The translations under genes and the position numbers were made by a program. Under the pieces are notes generated by a model that searched no databases, was not told the DNA's origin, and saw nothing but the letters and a program-made list of their open reading frames with translations. This document shows, in pieces, positions 1 to 54,750 of a stretch of DNA of 64,000 nucleotides (position 1 is the first letter of the stretch; every line of letters begins with the position of its first letter). The stretch spans positions 93,501-157,500 of the forward strand of contig OY747710.1 in assembly GCA_963556495.2 (NCBI GenBank), in the 5' to 3' direction. The stretch is from Valencia hispanica (Eukaryota; Chordata; Actinopteri; Cyprinodontiformes; Valenciidae).

Positions 1-1250
1 ACTGGTTCATGTTCATAGTTCATTACTGTGGCTCCAACATGAACTGGTTCATGTTCATAGTTCATTACTGTGGCTCCAATATGAACTGGTTCATGTTCAT
101 AGTTCATTACTGTGGCTCCAATATGAACTGGTTCCTATTCATAGTTCATTACTGTGGCTCCAACATGAACTGGTTCATGTTCATAGTTCAATACTGTGGC
201 TCCAATATGAACTGGTTCCTATTCATAGTTCATTACTGTGGCTCCAACATGAACTGGTTCACGTTCTTGGTTCACCACTGTGGCTCCAACTTGAACAGGT
301 TCACGTTCAAAGTTCACCAGTGTGGCTCCAACATGAACAGGTTCATATTTATAGTTCACTACTGTGGCTCCAACATGAACAGGTTCACGTTCATAGTTCA
401 CCACTGTGGCTCCAACATGAACAGGTTCACGTTCATAGTTTATTACTGTGGCTCCAACATGAACAGGTTCACGTTCATAGTTCACTACTGTGGCTCCAAC
501 ATGAACTGGTTCATGTTCATAGTTCACTACTGTGGCTCCAACTTGAACTGGTTCTTGTTCATAGTTCAGTACTGTGGCTCCAACATGAACTGGTTCTTGT
601 TCATAGTTCACTACTGTGGCTCCAATATGAACTGGTTCATGTTCATAGTTCACTACTGTGGCTCCATCATGAACTGGTTCTTGTTCATAGTTCACTACTG
701 TGGCTCCATCATGAACTGGTTCACGTTCATAGTTCACTACTGTGGCTCCAACTTGAACTGGTTCTTGTTCATAGTTCACTACTGTGGCTCCAACATGAAC
801 TGGTTCATGTTCATAGTTCACTACTGTGGCTCCAATATGAACTTGTTCACGTTCATAGTTCACTACTGTGGCTCCAACTTGAACTGGTTCTTGTTCATAG
901 TTCAGTACTGTGGCTCCAACATGAACTGGTTCTTGTTCATAGTTCACTACTGTGGCTCCAATATGAACTGGTTCATGTTCATAGTTCACTACTGTGGCTC
1001 CATCATGAACTGGTTCTTGTTCATAGTTCACTACTGTGGCTCCATCATGAACTGGTTCACGTTCATAGTTCACTACTGTGGCTCCAACTTGAACTGGTTC
1101 TTGTTCATAGTTCACTACTGTGGCTCCAACATGAACTGGTTCATGTTCATAGTTCACTACTGTGGCTCCAATATGAACTTGTTCACGTTCATAGTTCACT
1201 ACTGTGGCTCCAACTTGAACTGGTTCTTGTTCATAGTTCAGTACGGTGGT
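1..1250. repeat. 42-bp minisatellite upstream of npr1
   Basis: About 30 tandem copies of a 42-bp unit containing the words TACTGTGGCTCCAACATGAA and CTGGTTCATGTTCATAGTTC. The array is cut by the left window edge, so its true start is unknown. Units vary at a few fixed places (ATG/TTG, TCATG/TCTTG/TCACG). Because 42 is a multiple of 3 and the unit lacks stops, long open frames appear on both strands; they have no domain and are artefacts. From about 541 onward a 336-bp block of 8 units is repeated in order, with its landmark at 541, 877 and 1213. Confidence 0.95.
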
Positions 1251-2130
1251 CAGAAACATAAACCTGTTGTAGAGCTTCCTGAAACGGCTCGTTTTGGTTC
1301 TGATTTCTGTGCTGGGTTTGGACCCAAACGTTAGGAATGATATTCCTACGGTCTTTCAGTCGGCTGTCTCTCCGGAACCAGGCTGTTATCAGTTAGCGGG
1401 CCGGACAAACACAGGATGTGTGTGTGACAGTGTGACACACAGCAGGCTTCCGGGCCTGGTACTGGGGAGGAAAGATCGGACCTCCTTTCAGGCTTAAGGT
1501 TTCAGGTTGCAGCTGTTCCCTCCAGAACCGAACGCTGTTTAACATCAGAGCAATTAGTTGGGTCCGGTTGAGGTTCTTACCATTAAACCCAACTTTAATA
1601 GTTTGAACAGATCCTCTTTTCGGTTTAAGCCGTTGTAGAACATGAACACGGCCCAGGAAGCTCTCAGGTCCAGAACCGATGGTTCCTATCCCAGTAGTCC
1701 ATGAATCTGTGCAGCAGGAACCGGGTCATCTGAAGGAAAACAGATCCTGAGAGTCCAAACGGATCCCAGCTTCTGATAACCAGAACCTTTTTCTGTCTAC
1801 AGTCTGATGTGTTGGACGGTACCAGAGTCGACTCAGAACCTTGCAGAACATTCTTCTGGAACAGACTCCACAGCAAAGAACCACCTGATGGATTTCTGTT
1901 CTGAACAACCGGGTCAGTCTGGACCTTGTTCTGGATCCTGACTTCATGTTCACAAACTGTCTCCGACCCAGATTCTGATTCACAGAACAAATGGATCGGT
2001 TCTAAGAAAGTTCTCAGAGTAAAAATATTATTCCTGGTAAATTTGTGATTAAGAACCAAAGTCTCTCAGAACAGTGAAAGGAAACGGCTCCAAACTGGAC
2101 CTAAAATGCAGAACCAGGTAAAAAAGTTCT
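1251..2130. other. Upstream flank of npr1, no gene seen
   Basis: Non-repetitive sequence between two minisatellites. Only short unconvincing open frames are present. It is sprinkled with the heptamer GGTTCTG/CAGAACC that recurs through the window. It probably contains part of the npr1 promoter, but I see no TATA box or other clear core element. Confidence 0.5.
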
Positions 2131-2408
2131 GATGGGTTGGTGATTGTAGACGAAGGTTCTGATTGGTCAGTGATTGTAGACGAAGGTTCTGATGGGTCAA
2201 TGACTGTAGTCGAAGGTTCTGATGGGTCGGTGATTGTAGACGACGGTTCTGATGGGTCTGTGATTGTAGACGACGGTTCTGATGGGTCGGTGATTGTAGA
2301 CGACGGTTCTGATGGGTCGGTGATTGTAGACGAAGGTTCTGATGGGTCAGTGATTGCAGACGAAGGTTCTGATGGGTCAGTGATTGCAGATGAAGGTTCT
2401 GATCAGTG
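2131..2408. repeat. 30-bp minisatellite just upstream of npr1 start
   Basis: A little over nine tandem copies of a 30-bp unit; its core words are GATGGGTCGGTGATTGTAGA and CGAAGGTTCT. The array ends about 85 bp before the npr1 start codon, so it lies in the proximal promoter or 5' untranslated region. It is open in several frames only because 30 is a multiple of 3. Confidence 0.93.
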
Positions 2409-2491
2409 ATTTGATCCAATCATGTCGGATGTGTTCTGCCCTGCAGGTTCTGATTGACCCGGTGTGGAAGAGGACGACCCGCTGAGCAGAG

Positions 2492-47201
<44,710 letters not shown>

Positions 47202-48015
47202 GAACGCAGCACTGACCGAGGACGGCGTGGAGGAAGATGGAGGCTTTAGAGCTCCTGGAGGAACGTCCTGGTTCTGGTCCTCTCTGAGGAACCCAGACTT
47301 TAGGATGGAAAGGAGGAGAACCGGAGATATAGGATGAGTCGTCCTGGTCCGGACCCGGCCATCATCAGAACCAGAACTCTGTCGGGTCACAGCGGCTCCA
47401 CAGCTTCTGCTGGGAACAATCGGCCTCCATCTCCTGAAGGAAAACATTCCCATCATCTCGAGGAAGGAAACAGACAGAACCAGAATGGTTCTGCTGACCC
47501 GATGAGCTGCTTCTGCTTCTTTAAATCAGATCAGAACTGAACCGACACCGGATCAGTTCTACAGCAATAACCGCTGGGATGATCCGAGTTAAAAATTCCT
47601 GGGAAAAGGTTCTGGAACTGTACCAGAACCAAGTCCAGAATCCTGGATCCAGTCCGGGCTCTAGAGGTTCTAACAGGTCAGATTTAGTCTCTGGAATCAA
47701 AGGTCCGATGTTCTCCCTCTGGTCCTGTATTCCTCTCCGTCATTCCAAGTTAGCAGAACTGGGTCTCTGTTGGGAGTTCTGGTTCAGAAGCTCTTTACTG
47801 CCTCCTTGTGGCTGAAGGAAAGAAAGCAGCCAGTGATCTGAGGACAGGTGTTTTTCTCTCAGCGGCCACAGGGGGCAGCAGGAAGTCAATGTTCTGTTCA
47901 GTCTGATCAGAACCGGCCCGTGTCTCCATGTAGAACCGTGTGGGTCATCAGGTTGGTTCTGTAGAATATGTTCTGTAAATATTCCTGTTTAAAATAAACC
48001 ATCAGATGAAGTTTG
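47202..48015 (+). other. npr1: npr1 3' untranslated region (predicted)
   Basis: Follows the stop codon. An AATAAA at 47993-47998 is the best polyadenylation signal; another lies at 48069-48074. The 3' boundary is inferred. No conserved element recognised. Confidence 0.6.
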
Positions 48016-48251
48016 GTGTCGGCTTTTCATCAGGCGGTTCTGAACCGGTCCAAACGGCAAAAAACAGAATAAATTCTTGTTTGTAATTTCACTTCCTGCT
48101 CCGCCCTCAGAGATGAACCGGGTCCTGTTTGGACCTCCATATCTCAGCCGTCCGGTCCATCAGAACCAGCATACCGGGTCACCAGAAGCTGGACCTTTAG
48201 TATTTATCAGTCCAGTACCAGAATCCGGGGCAAATGGACCCCAGGATGTTT

Positions 48252-50675
48252 CGTTAATAAGTTAGCTTTATTAAACATTAAGTCTTTATCAGGGAAGTTC
48301 TTCCTAATCAATGAATTAATCACTGAACATAACTTATACGCACGTTTTTTATCAGAAACATGGCTAGATGTAAATAATGAAACATCTGTGTTGATGGAAT
48401 CTACTCCAAATTAGAACTTCTTAAGCGAGAGCAGGAATCACAGACGAGGTGGAGGTGTAGCCACCATCTTTCACAACTCAGTGAACTTTAAAAAGGTAAC
48501 TCTGGGCACATTTGACTCTTTTGAATACCTAGCCACCCAGATAAATGAGCCTAACAAATCTTTATTTCTAAGTTTATATAAGCCTCCTAAACGTAACTCT
48601 AACTTCTTTAATGATTTCAGCGACCTATCTGTAATATGTGTCGATTATGACCAATTAATCATTGTAGGGGATTTCAACATACATACTGACAACCCCCAGG
48701 ATAGATTACCTAAAACATTAAGTGACTCTCTTCACAACTTCGACCTGATCCAGCATGTCAAACAACCAACACACAATAAAGGACACACTCTGGACTTAAT
48801 TACCTGCAAAGGTTTAACTATATCTGACATCTCAGTAATTAATATTGCGTTATCTGACCATTTCTGTATTTTCTTTGAAAGTACCATCTCTGCTAAATTA
48901 TCTAGCCACAGTGAGATAACTGTGAAAAAGCGTTTTCTAGGGGACAGTTCAATAGAAACCTTTAAACGTATTTATCCTTCCACCACATCCCCCTCATCTC
49001 CCAACTCAGTAAACAAGCTGGTAGATAATTTCCTCGTGAAAACCTCAGACATCATGGATTCCATTGCTCCAACTAAAGTGAAAGTAGTCTCAGGTAGAAA
49101 GAAGTCTCCGTGGACAAGTAATCCACTGGTACGTAGTGAAAAAAGAGTGTCGACGAGCCGAGAGAAAATGGCGGAAAACTCGACTCCAGGTTCACTATGA
49201 GATCTACAAAGAGAGACTGAATAGATATCAGCTAACTATAAAAGAAGCTAGGGAATCGTTCTTTTCTGAAATCATCAACAGAAACATTAATAATGCACGG
49301 ACTCTATTTGCAACAGTGGAAAGACTAACTAATCCTTTAGTGACAGTAGCCCCTGAACTAAACTCTACCAGGGCCTGCAATGAATCTGCAGCTTTTTCAC
49401 TGAAAAGATTCAAACAGAAGGTTGGTCTGTAACGCAGCACCAAAAAATACAGACTGTGGTAGAACCACAGTGCTGGTTCTGTTGGACCTCAGTGTTGATC
49501 ATGATATATTATTGGAACGACTGGAGAGCTGGGTCGGACTCTCTGGTTCAGGACTTGGCTGGTTTGAGTCTTACCTAAAGAACAGGGACTTCTTTGTTTC
49601 AATAGGAAACTTTTCATCAGAACGAACAGAAATTACATGTGGGGTGCCCCAGGGCTCCTTCCTGGGGTCCCTCTTATTTAATGTCTACATGCTCCCACTA
49701 GCCCAGATTATAACAACCAATAAGATGAGCTACCATAACTATGCAGATGATACTCAGTTCTACATTATGATGTCACCAGGTGACTCTGAACCCATCCAAA
49801 CTCTTAAGTAAATGCATCGAGCAAATCAATGGATGGATGTGCCATAACTTTCTCCAGCTGAACAGAAACAAAACTGAATTATTTTTGGACCTAAAGAGGA
49901 ACGATCAACAGTCAGCACACAGCTTCAGTTAATCCAGCTAGAAACTACAGATCAGGCCTGAAATCTAGGTGTAGTAATGGACTCAGACCTGAACCTCCAG
50001 GGTCACATAAAGGTCAATAACAAGGTCAGCCTTCTATCAGCTGAAGAACATTTCTAGGATTAAAGGACTGATGTCACAACAGGACCTAGAAAAACTCATC
50101 CATGCATTTATCTTTAGTCGGATTGATTACTGCAACAGCGTCTTCACAGGTCTGCCTAAAAAGTCAATCAGACAGCTGCAGCTGATCCAGAACGCTGCTG
50201 CTCGTGTTCCTCACTAGAACAGGGAAAGTAGAGCACATCACCCCAGTTCTAAAGTCCTTACACTGGCTCCCTGTAGCTCAGAGAATAGACTTCTAAATAC
50301 TTTTACTAGTTTATAAATCATTACATGGCTTAGCACCAAAATATGTTGAAGATCTACTGTTACTATAGCAACCCCCCCCAGACCAATCAGGTCCTCTAAT
50401 TCCAGTCGACTCAGCATCCCTAGAATCAGAACCAAACATGGAGAAGCAGCTTTCAGTTTCTATGCTCCTCTAATCTGGAACAAACTTCCAGAAAACTGCA
50501 AAGCTGCTGAAACACTGAGTTCTTTTAAATCATGGCTAAAAACTGTTTAGAGCTGCCTATATAAATATATATATATTTTTTTCTTTTCGCTTTTTTAATC
50601 ACCAAATCATGTAAAGCACCTTGAATTACCCTGTTGTTGAAAGTTTACTATATAAATAAAATCGCCTTGCCTAAT
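48252..50675 (+). mobile_element. Degraded CR1/L2/Rex1-like LINE between npr1 and dek
   Basis: A 5'-truncated endonuclease domain starts near 48252 (LALLNIKSL; ETWLDV; RRGGGVATIFHN). It continues with VGDFNIHTDNP at about 48664, HTLDLI, and the SDHF motif near 48853. A frameshift near 49140 leads to RRAERKWRKTRLQVHYEIYK. Near 49437 the sequence jumps to the middle of the reverse transcriptase ([28 protein letters not shown] at about 49735), so the N-terminal part of that domain is deleted. A further frameshift follows at about 49805. The 3' end has CTATATAAATAAAATCGCCT, typical of this group. One stop (48413) and several shifts make it inactive. Confidence 0.92.
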
Positions 50676-50807
50676 AATAAATGATATTTAGGATATTCTG
50701 GGTCATAAAAACCGGAGCAGAGGAACGTCAAGGTTCTGATAGAACCCTTGGAACAGATAAACGGGTCAGCTTCATGTTTCTCAAATCAAAATACTTCAAT
50801 CATGTTT

Positions 50808-51034
50808 TACTAAAAAATGTACAAATTTATTACAGAAACAGAAGGAGATGATGATGATGATGATGAAGGGTCATCCTGATGCAGAGAGGAGCCGTCCTGC
50901 AGGTGGCGCAAAAGATCTGAACTGGAAACTGGATCAAGTCTTAATTAAAATCTGAATCCAACATAAAAACCAGTGTAGACATCCCATTATAAAAAGTAGG
51001 GTGGAGCTTGTTACCATGGAATCCTGCAGCATCT
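50808..51034 (-). other. dek: dek 3' untranslated region (predicted)
   Basis: Minus-strand sequence after the dek stop. AATAAA on the minus strand corresponds to 50826-50831, so cleavage is expected near 50808. It contains a TCA/TGA triplet repeat at 50846-50866. Confidence 0.65.
50846..50866. repeat. TGA trinucleotide repeat in dek 3' UTR
   Basis: Seven GAT/TGA triplets in a row. Confidence 0.85.
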
Positions 51035-51046
51035 TCATGTAATGAG
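51035..51046 (-). CDS. dek: dek last coding exon: three residues and stop
   Basis: On the minus strand, after CTGTCTCCTCACAG, the exon reads CTC ATT ACA TGA: Leu-Ile-Thr-stop. Joined to exon 11 this gives VKTLIT, matching the human end VKELIS. Too short to find by open frame length; chosen by homology and splice phase. Confidence 0.88.
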   Translation of the reverse strand, partial: LIT

Positions 51047-54000
51047 CTGTGAGGAGACAGGAGAACAGGACAATTAGAGGACGCCCCCTGCTGGATAACA
51101 CAGGGAACACAAACAGCAGCCGGCTTTCAGTCCAAATGGAGCAATTCCGGATCCGGAGGAGCCGCCGCTCCGGTCCGTTCCGGTTGAGCAACTCCGGATC
51201 CGGTGGAGCCGCTCCAGGTTCTAACCAACACTCTGCAGCTAGAACAATGCACACCAGAGTCACACCGACACACATCTGTAGGCAGGGATGCCTTGCCCAG
51301 AGGCTCTTCTACATGTTGCAGTATGAAGCTGGAATTAAACACACAACTTTCTGAGTGCAAGGCGTCGACTCGACCCTCGAGCAGAACCAGCTTCCAGAAC
51401 CTTGTGGAGTTTCAGGCTCGTTTTGGACAAGGGAAAAAGTTTCCTTCTCCATCCCTGGATTCACCGTGGAAACATCTGGAAAGTTCCTGGTCCACAGGAA
51501 GAACTTTGGATCTCTTGGTTCCTGAACAACCTTTGACCCCGAGCATGCACCGTGAGCTGGAGAGGATGATGAGACTCACCGTCTTGACGGTCTGTTTGAT
51601 GAAGTCTTTCCTGGCGCTCAGGTCATGTTCTGGATACGTGTCACACACCTGAAAGCCAGGAGCAGAGGTCACGGCGGGGTCATGGCGTGGCGAGGCGGAG
51701 CCAGGAGGAGGCGTCTTACCTTCTGACAGATCTGCTTCATGGTCATCTGCTCCAGGTCGGCCTCCTTCAGGAGGTTCTCCACCGTCGTCTTCAGCTGATC
51801 GTCTGTCGGCGCTTTCTTTATCATCCTGATGAGCGGCTCGTCGTCGTCCGAGCTGTCCTCCGCTGCAGACCAGCAGAGGTCAGAGGTCAGCGGTGGAGTG
51901 ACCGTCACCTTAGTAACGGCGGTGCAGCGACAGCGTAACGTTTAGCCAGCCGCCCAGGTAATGAGGTCATCATCTCAAACAGACTGATGTTGACCTTTGA
52001 CCTTGGGCGTTCAGCAGGAACCTTGTCTGTCTGAAGACCCATAAAGCCCGGTTCTGATACATCGGACCGTGGCTCAGGTTCTATGGTGTACATGTTCTTA
52101 GAACAGGAGTGTCGGTTCTGTTAGAACCACGCCCGACCCGGTTCTGTCTCTGAGCAGAACCTGCAGCTCACCTGTGTTGCTGTTGTTCTTGTTGCTGCTG
52201 CTGTCGGCCTTCTTGGTTTTAGCCGCCGCTCCTTTCTTCTTCTTTGGCTGAAACACAGGCGGCAGAGCTCGGTGATAGAACCTGGTTCTGGTCCAGATGG
52301 AAGTGAGTGGACTTTGGTACCTTCTGCTCAGCCTCGCTGGTTCCGTCGGACTCGTCTGAACTTTGGGTCTTGGCTCTCTTCTTCGGAGGCCCAGTCTTCT
52401 TCGCTGGTGTCCGCTGCTTCTTCTTCTTCCCTCTGCTGGACTTTGGTTTGGAGGACTGTCAGAACCAGAACCAGAATCAGAATGGGTTTTGGGTCAGAAC
52501 AGCCCAAAGGAACCAGGCTGATCTTACCTCATCAGACTCCGCCTCCTGCTCCTCCTCTTCAGACTCGTCCGATCGTTCCTCCTCCTCCGGTTCTGATGGT
52601 TTTTCCTCTACATCAGAACCTTCGGCCTCCACTGAAGCTCCCATCTTCTCTTCATCCTCCTCCTCATCATCACTGCTGGAGTCCATCACGATGGCTTCGG
52701 ATTTACTGCCGGGTTTGGACTTTTTGGAGCCGGACGAGGAGCTCTTGGCTTTGGGTCTGCTCCTCTTGGCCTTGGAGTCGTCTCTAGACAGCTTCTTCTT
52801 GGACTTCTTCTTCTTCTTCACTGGAGCGCGCTGCCGAGGAACACAAAGAACCGTTAGTGAAGGAACCAAGAAGTTCTGCCGGGAGGAGACGGACCCGGCC
52901 GGATCACCTTCCCGCTGTTTTTTGGGGTCATCAGGAAGTTCAGGATCCGGTCGATGAGATCCAGGTGGGTTCCCTTCTTCTCCAGGTCCAGAACGCTGCA
53001 GATGAGCTTCAGCTTGGCGTTGGTGAGGTTGGAGTTCCTGTAGTGGAAGACAAATATCTGAGGCCCGGGATCTCCACCGGATCAGGAACCGACCCAGAAC
53101 CGTCTGAGAGGAACCCACCTGAGCATCTTTTCCCGTTTCTTGGTGAAGTCCTGGCTGTCTGCGGCGAATGAGAAGCCGTTAAACAGCCTCAGGTTCTTCT
53201 TGATGGACGCCAACTGGGAGAGCACAGAACTGTTACTGACCCGGTTCTGGAGAACTCAGAACCCGACTGGACCACATTCTGGGACCAGAACCGGGTCTGA
53301 AAGATGAAGACATTCTGTCAGCAGAGAGGAAGCTCAAGGTTCTGTTTGATTGAGAACATGACCCAGTGAATCATTGGGTCTAAGTTGTGAGGTCTGGTTC
53401 TGGTGCAGAGCTGCGTGATCCAGTCTGACCCAGTGGATGAATGATGGTCCATCAGAACATTATAGATGGACCCGGCTGGTTTTTATTCTGAAGACAGTTT
53501 AACGTTTGACGCTGTGATTCTGTTAATAGACCAGAACCTGCAGGACCAGAACCTCCATCCAGAGGAACAACAGACGGTAGGGGACTGGTTTCTGGATCAG
53601 AACCAGCAGGTCCCTGTTCTCTGACCCGCTCGGTTCCATGAAGGAACCGGACCTCAGCCAGGTGAGGGGGGTGAGGTGAGGGGGGGAGCTACAGGTGAGA
53701 TGTAGCACCACAGGTGGGTGGAGGAGTCAGGGGTTCTGGATCAATCAGTTCTGATCCGATCTTAGAGCTGAACAGAGTCGGTGGTTCTACCCAAAACCTT
53801 CAGGTTCTGAATGTTCCTACTGAACACAGGGTGGCTGACCAGAACCGGATCCACGAGGTTTCTATAAGACTCAGCAGAACCACTGAGGAACCCGCCTGGA
53901 CCGGACCGGGTCTGAAACGGTCCGGTTCTGGTTTCCCATCACAGATGTGTGAAAACAGAACCAGCGGAGCAGCAGTAATTAGGGTGATTGGGAATTGTGA

Positions 54001-54516
54001 TGTTCCGACAGGTTGGACTGCTTTGTTTCTGGTTCTGTACCTTTCCAGGTCGGTCAAACAGGATGGAGTGCAGCAGCTTCAGCTCCTCCGCCTTCCTCCT
54101 GTTGATCTCGTAGTTGATCCGAGGAATGTCTCCCAGCTTGTCTCCACCGCCTGGAGACATCAGAAACAAGCGAACCATCAGGTTTCATCCCGGATCAGAA
54201 CCGGTCTACGGATCAGAACCGGAAAGAAGCGTCTCCAGGTCTTACCGTCTCCAATCTTTAGCTTCTCTTTGGCTTTCGGAGCCTGGAAGTCCAGCCTCTC
54301 CACCGTCTTCTTCGCCCGCTTTCCTTCAACGATTTCTCCAACATCTGCAGCAGAACCAGAACCTTCAGAGAGTCTGTCCGGTACCGACTGCATGGAACAG
54401 GAGAACCTTGGAGAACACAGGTTACCTGATATCTTTGAGGAGCTTCTGCGTGGAGCGGACTCATCCTCCTCGGACACGGCGGCGCCGTCCATCGCTTCCT
54501 CCGCCACGGCGCTCAT
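51035..54516 (-). CDS. dek: DEK chromatin protein (whole coding region, 11 coding exons)
   Basis: Nuclear DNA- and histone-binding protein with roles in chromatin structure and RNA processing. Eleven exons join in phase to 420 codons plus stop; human DEK has 375. Order: acidic N terminus (1-35); basic EGKRAKKTVERL segment; pseudo-SAP/SAP-like DNA-binding region (about 70-175, with LLHSILFDRPGK, KKNLRLFNGF and DRILNFLMTPKNSGK); long Lys/Glu/Ser-rich linker (176-346) with basic nuclear-localisation-like runs and an acidic stretch; DEK_C helical domain (about 348-417). The C terminus (SSDDDEPLIRMIKKAPTD, MTMKQICQK, ARKDFIKQTVKTLIT) is almost the human sequence. All internal introns are GT-AG. 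It is convergent with npr1. Confidence 0.95.
51580..51648 (-). CDS. dek: dek exon 11: DEK_C domain, second part
   Basis: Residues 395-417: VCDTYPEHDLSARKDFIKQT then VKT, phase 0 at both ends. Matches human VYENYPTYDLTERKDFIKTT. Donor GTGAGT on the minus strand. Confidence 0.94.
51720..51862 (-). CDS. dek: dek exon 10: DEK_C domain, first part
   Basis: Residues 347-394: AEDSSDDDEPLIRMIKKAPT, then DDQLKTTVENLLKEADLEQM and TMKQICQK. Human counterpart has SSDDEPLIKKLKKPPTD and MTMKQICKK. Donor GTAAG. Confidence 0.95.
52172..52247 (-). CDS. dek: dek exon 9: Lys/Ser linker
   Basis: Residues 322-346 plus one base: PKKKKGAAAKTKKADSSS then NKNNSNT. It contains a basic run suited to nuclear localisation or DNA binding and a short AGC/AAC-rich tract. 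Human DEK has KKADSSTTKKNQNSS at this place. Confidence 0.9.
52321..52455 (-). CDS. dek: dek exon 8: basic linker
   Basis: Residues 277-321: SSKPKSSRGKKKKQRTPAKK, TGPPKKRAKTQSSDESDG, TSEAEQK. Low-complexity basic then acidic; phase 0 at both ends. Confidence 0.88.
52528..52830 (-). CDS. dek: dek exon 7: basic and acidic low-complexity region
   Basis: Residues 176-276. It starts RAPVKKKKKSKKKLSRDD and ends in a long Glu/Ser/Asp stretch (SSSDDEEEDEEK, EEEERSDESEEEEQ). The acidic part is longer than in human DEK and accounts for much of the extra length. Confidence 0.9.
52908..53037 (-). CDS. dek: dek exon 6: SAP-like DNA-binding region
   Basis: Residues 132-175: NSNLTNAKLKLICSVLDLEK, KGTHLDLIDRILNFLMTPKN, SGK. 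Human: NAMLKSICEVLDLERSG and ELVKRILNFLMHPKPSGK. Donor GTGATC. Confidence 0.95.
53119..53213 (-). CDS. dek: dek exon 5: pseudo-SAP region
   Basis: Residues 101-131 plus two bases: LASIKKNLRLFNGFSFAADS, QDFTKKREKML. Human: SSLKKNVGQFSGFPFEKGS and KKKEEMLKK. Confidence 0.94.
54041..54150 (-). CDS. dek: dek exon 4: pseudo-SAP region
   Basis: Residues 64-100: GGGDKLGDIPRINYEINRRK, AEELKLLHSILFDRPGK. Human: QKLCEIERIHFFLSKKKTDE and LRNLHKLLYNRPG. Donor GTACAG. Confidence 0.93.
54246..54344 (-). CDS. dek: dek exon 3
   Basis: Residues 31-63: DVGEIVEGKRAKKTVERLDF, QAPKAKEKLKIGD. Human has SLIVEGKREKKKVERLTMQ here. Donor GTAAG, phase 1 at both ends. Confidence 0.93.
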
Positions 54517-54525
54517 GGCTGTCCT
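54426..54525 (-). CDS. dek: dek exon 2: start codon exon
   Basis: ATG at 54516-54514 (minus), preceded by nine bases of 5' UTR after the acceptor TGTTTAG. Residues 1-30: MSAVAEEAMDGAAVSEEDES, APRRSSSKIS. Human DEK also begins MSA and is acidic here. Donor GTAAC, phase 1. Confidence 0.9.
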
Positions 54526-54750
54526 CTAAACAGCCAATCAGAGGACAGAATGAGTTCCATGTTAAACGTCGTTATTCCCCTCTGAAAGGTCGTGACCCCA
54601 TCCCATCATAAACACAGATGCTGGGATGCTCAGCCCACCCTGCCTGCTGCCAGTCAAAGGGGGGCGCCAGTGTTCAGCAGCCTGGCTACTACAGGCCGAC
54701 TTATAAATACGATTTCCTTCACACAGATGCAGGGTTCATCCATGTATGGT

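Noticed and set aside
9..1334. 441-codon frame with 14-residue repeats
   Set aside because: Minisatellite with a 42-bp period. Frames are open on both strands, and there is no signal, domain or splice context.
48481..49811. Endonuclease and reverse-transcriptase frames as host genes
   Set aside because: Motifs and the 3' tail are those of a fish LINE, and the copy has frameshifts, a stop and an internal deletion.
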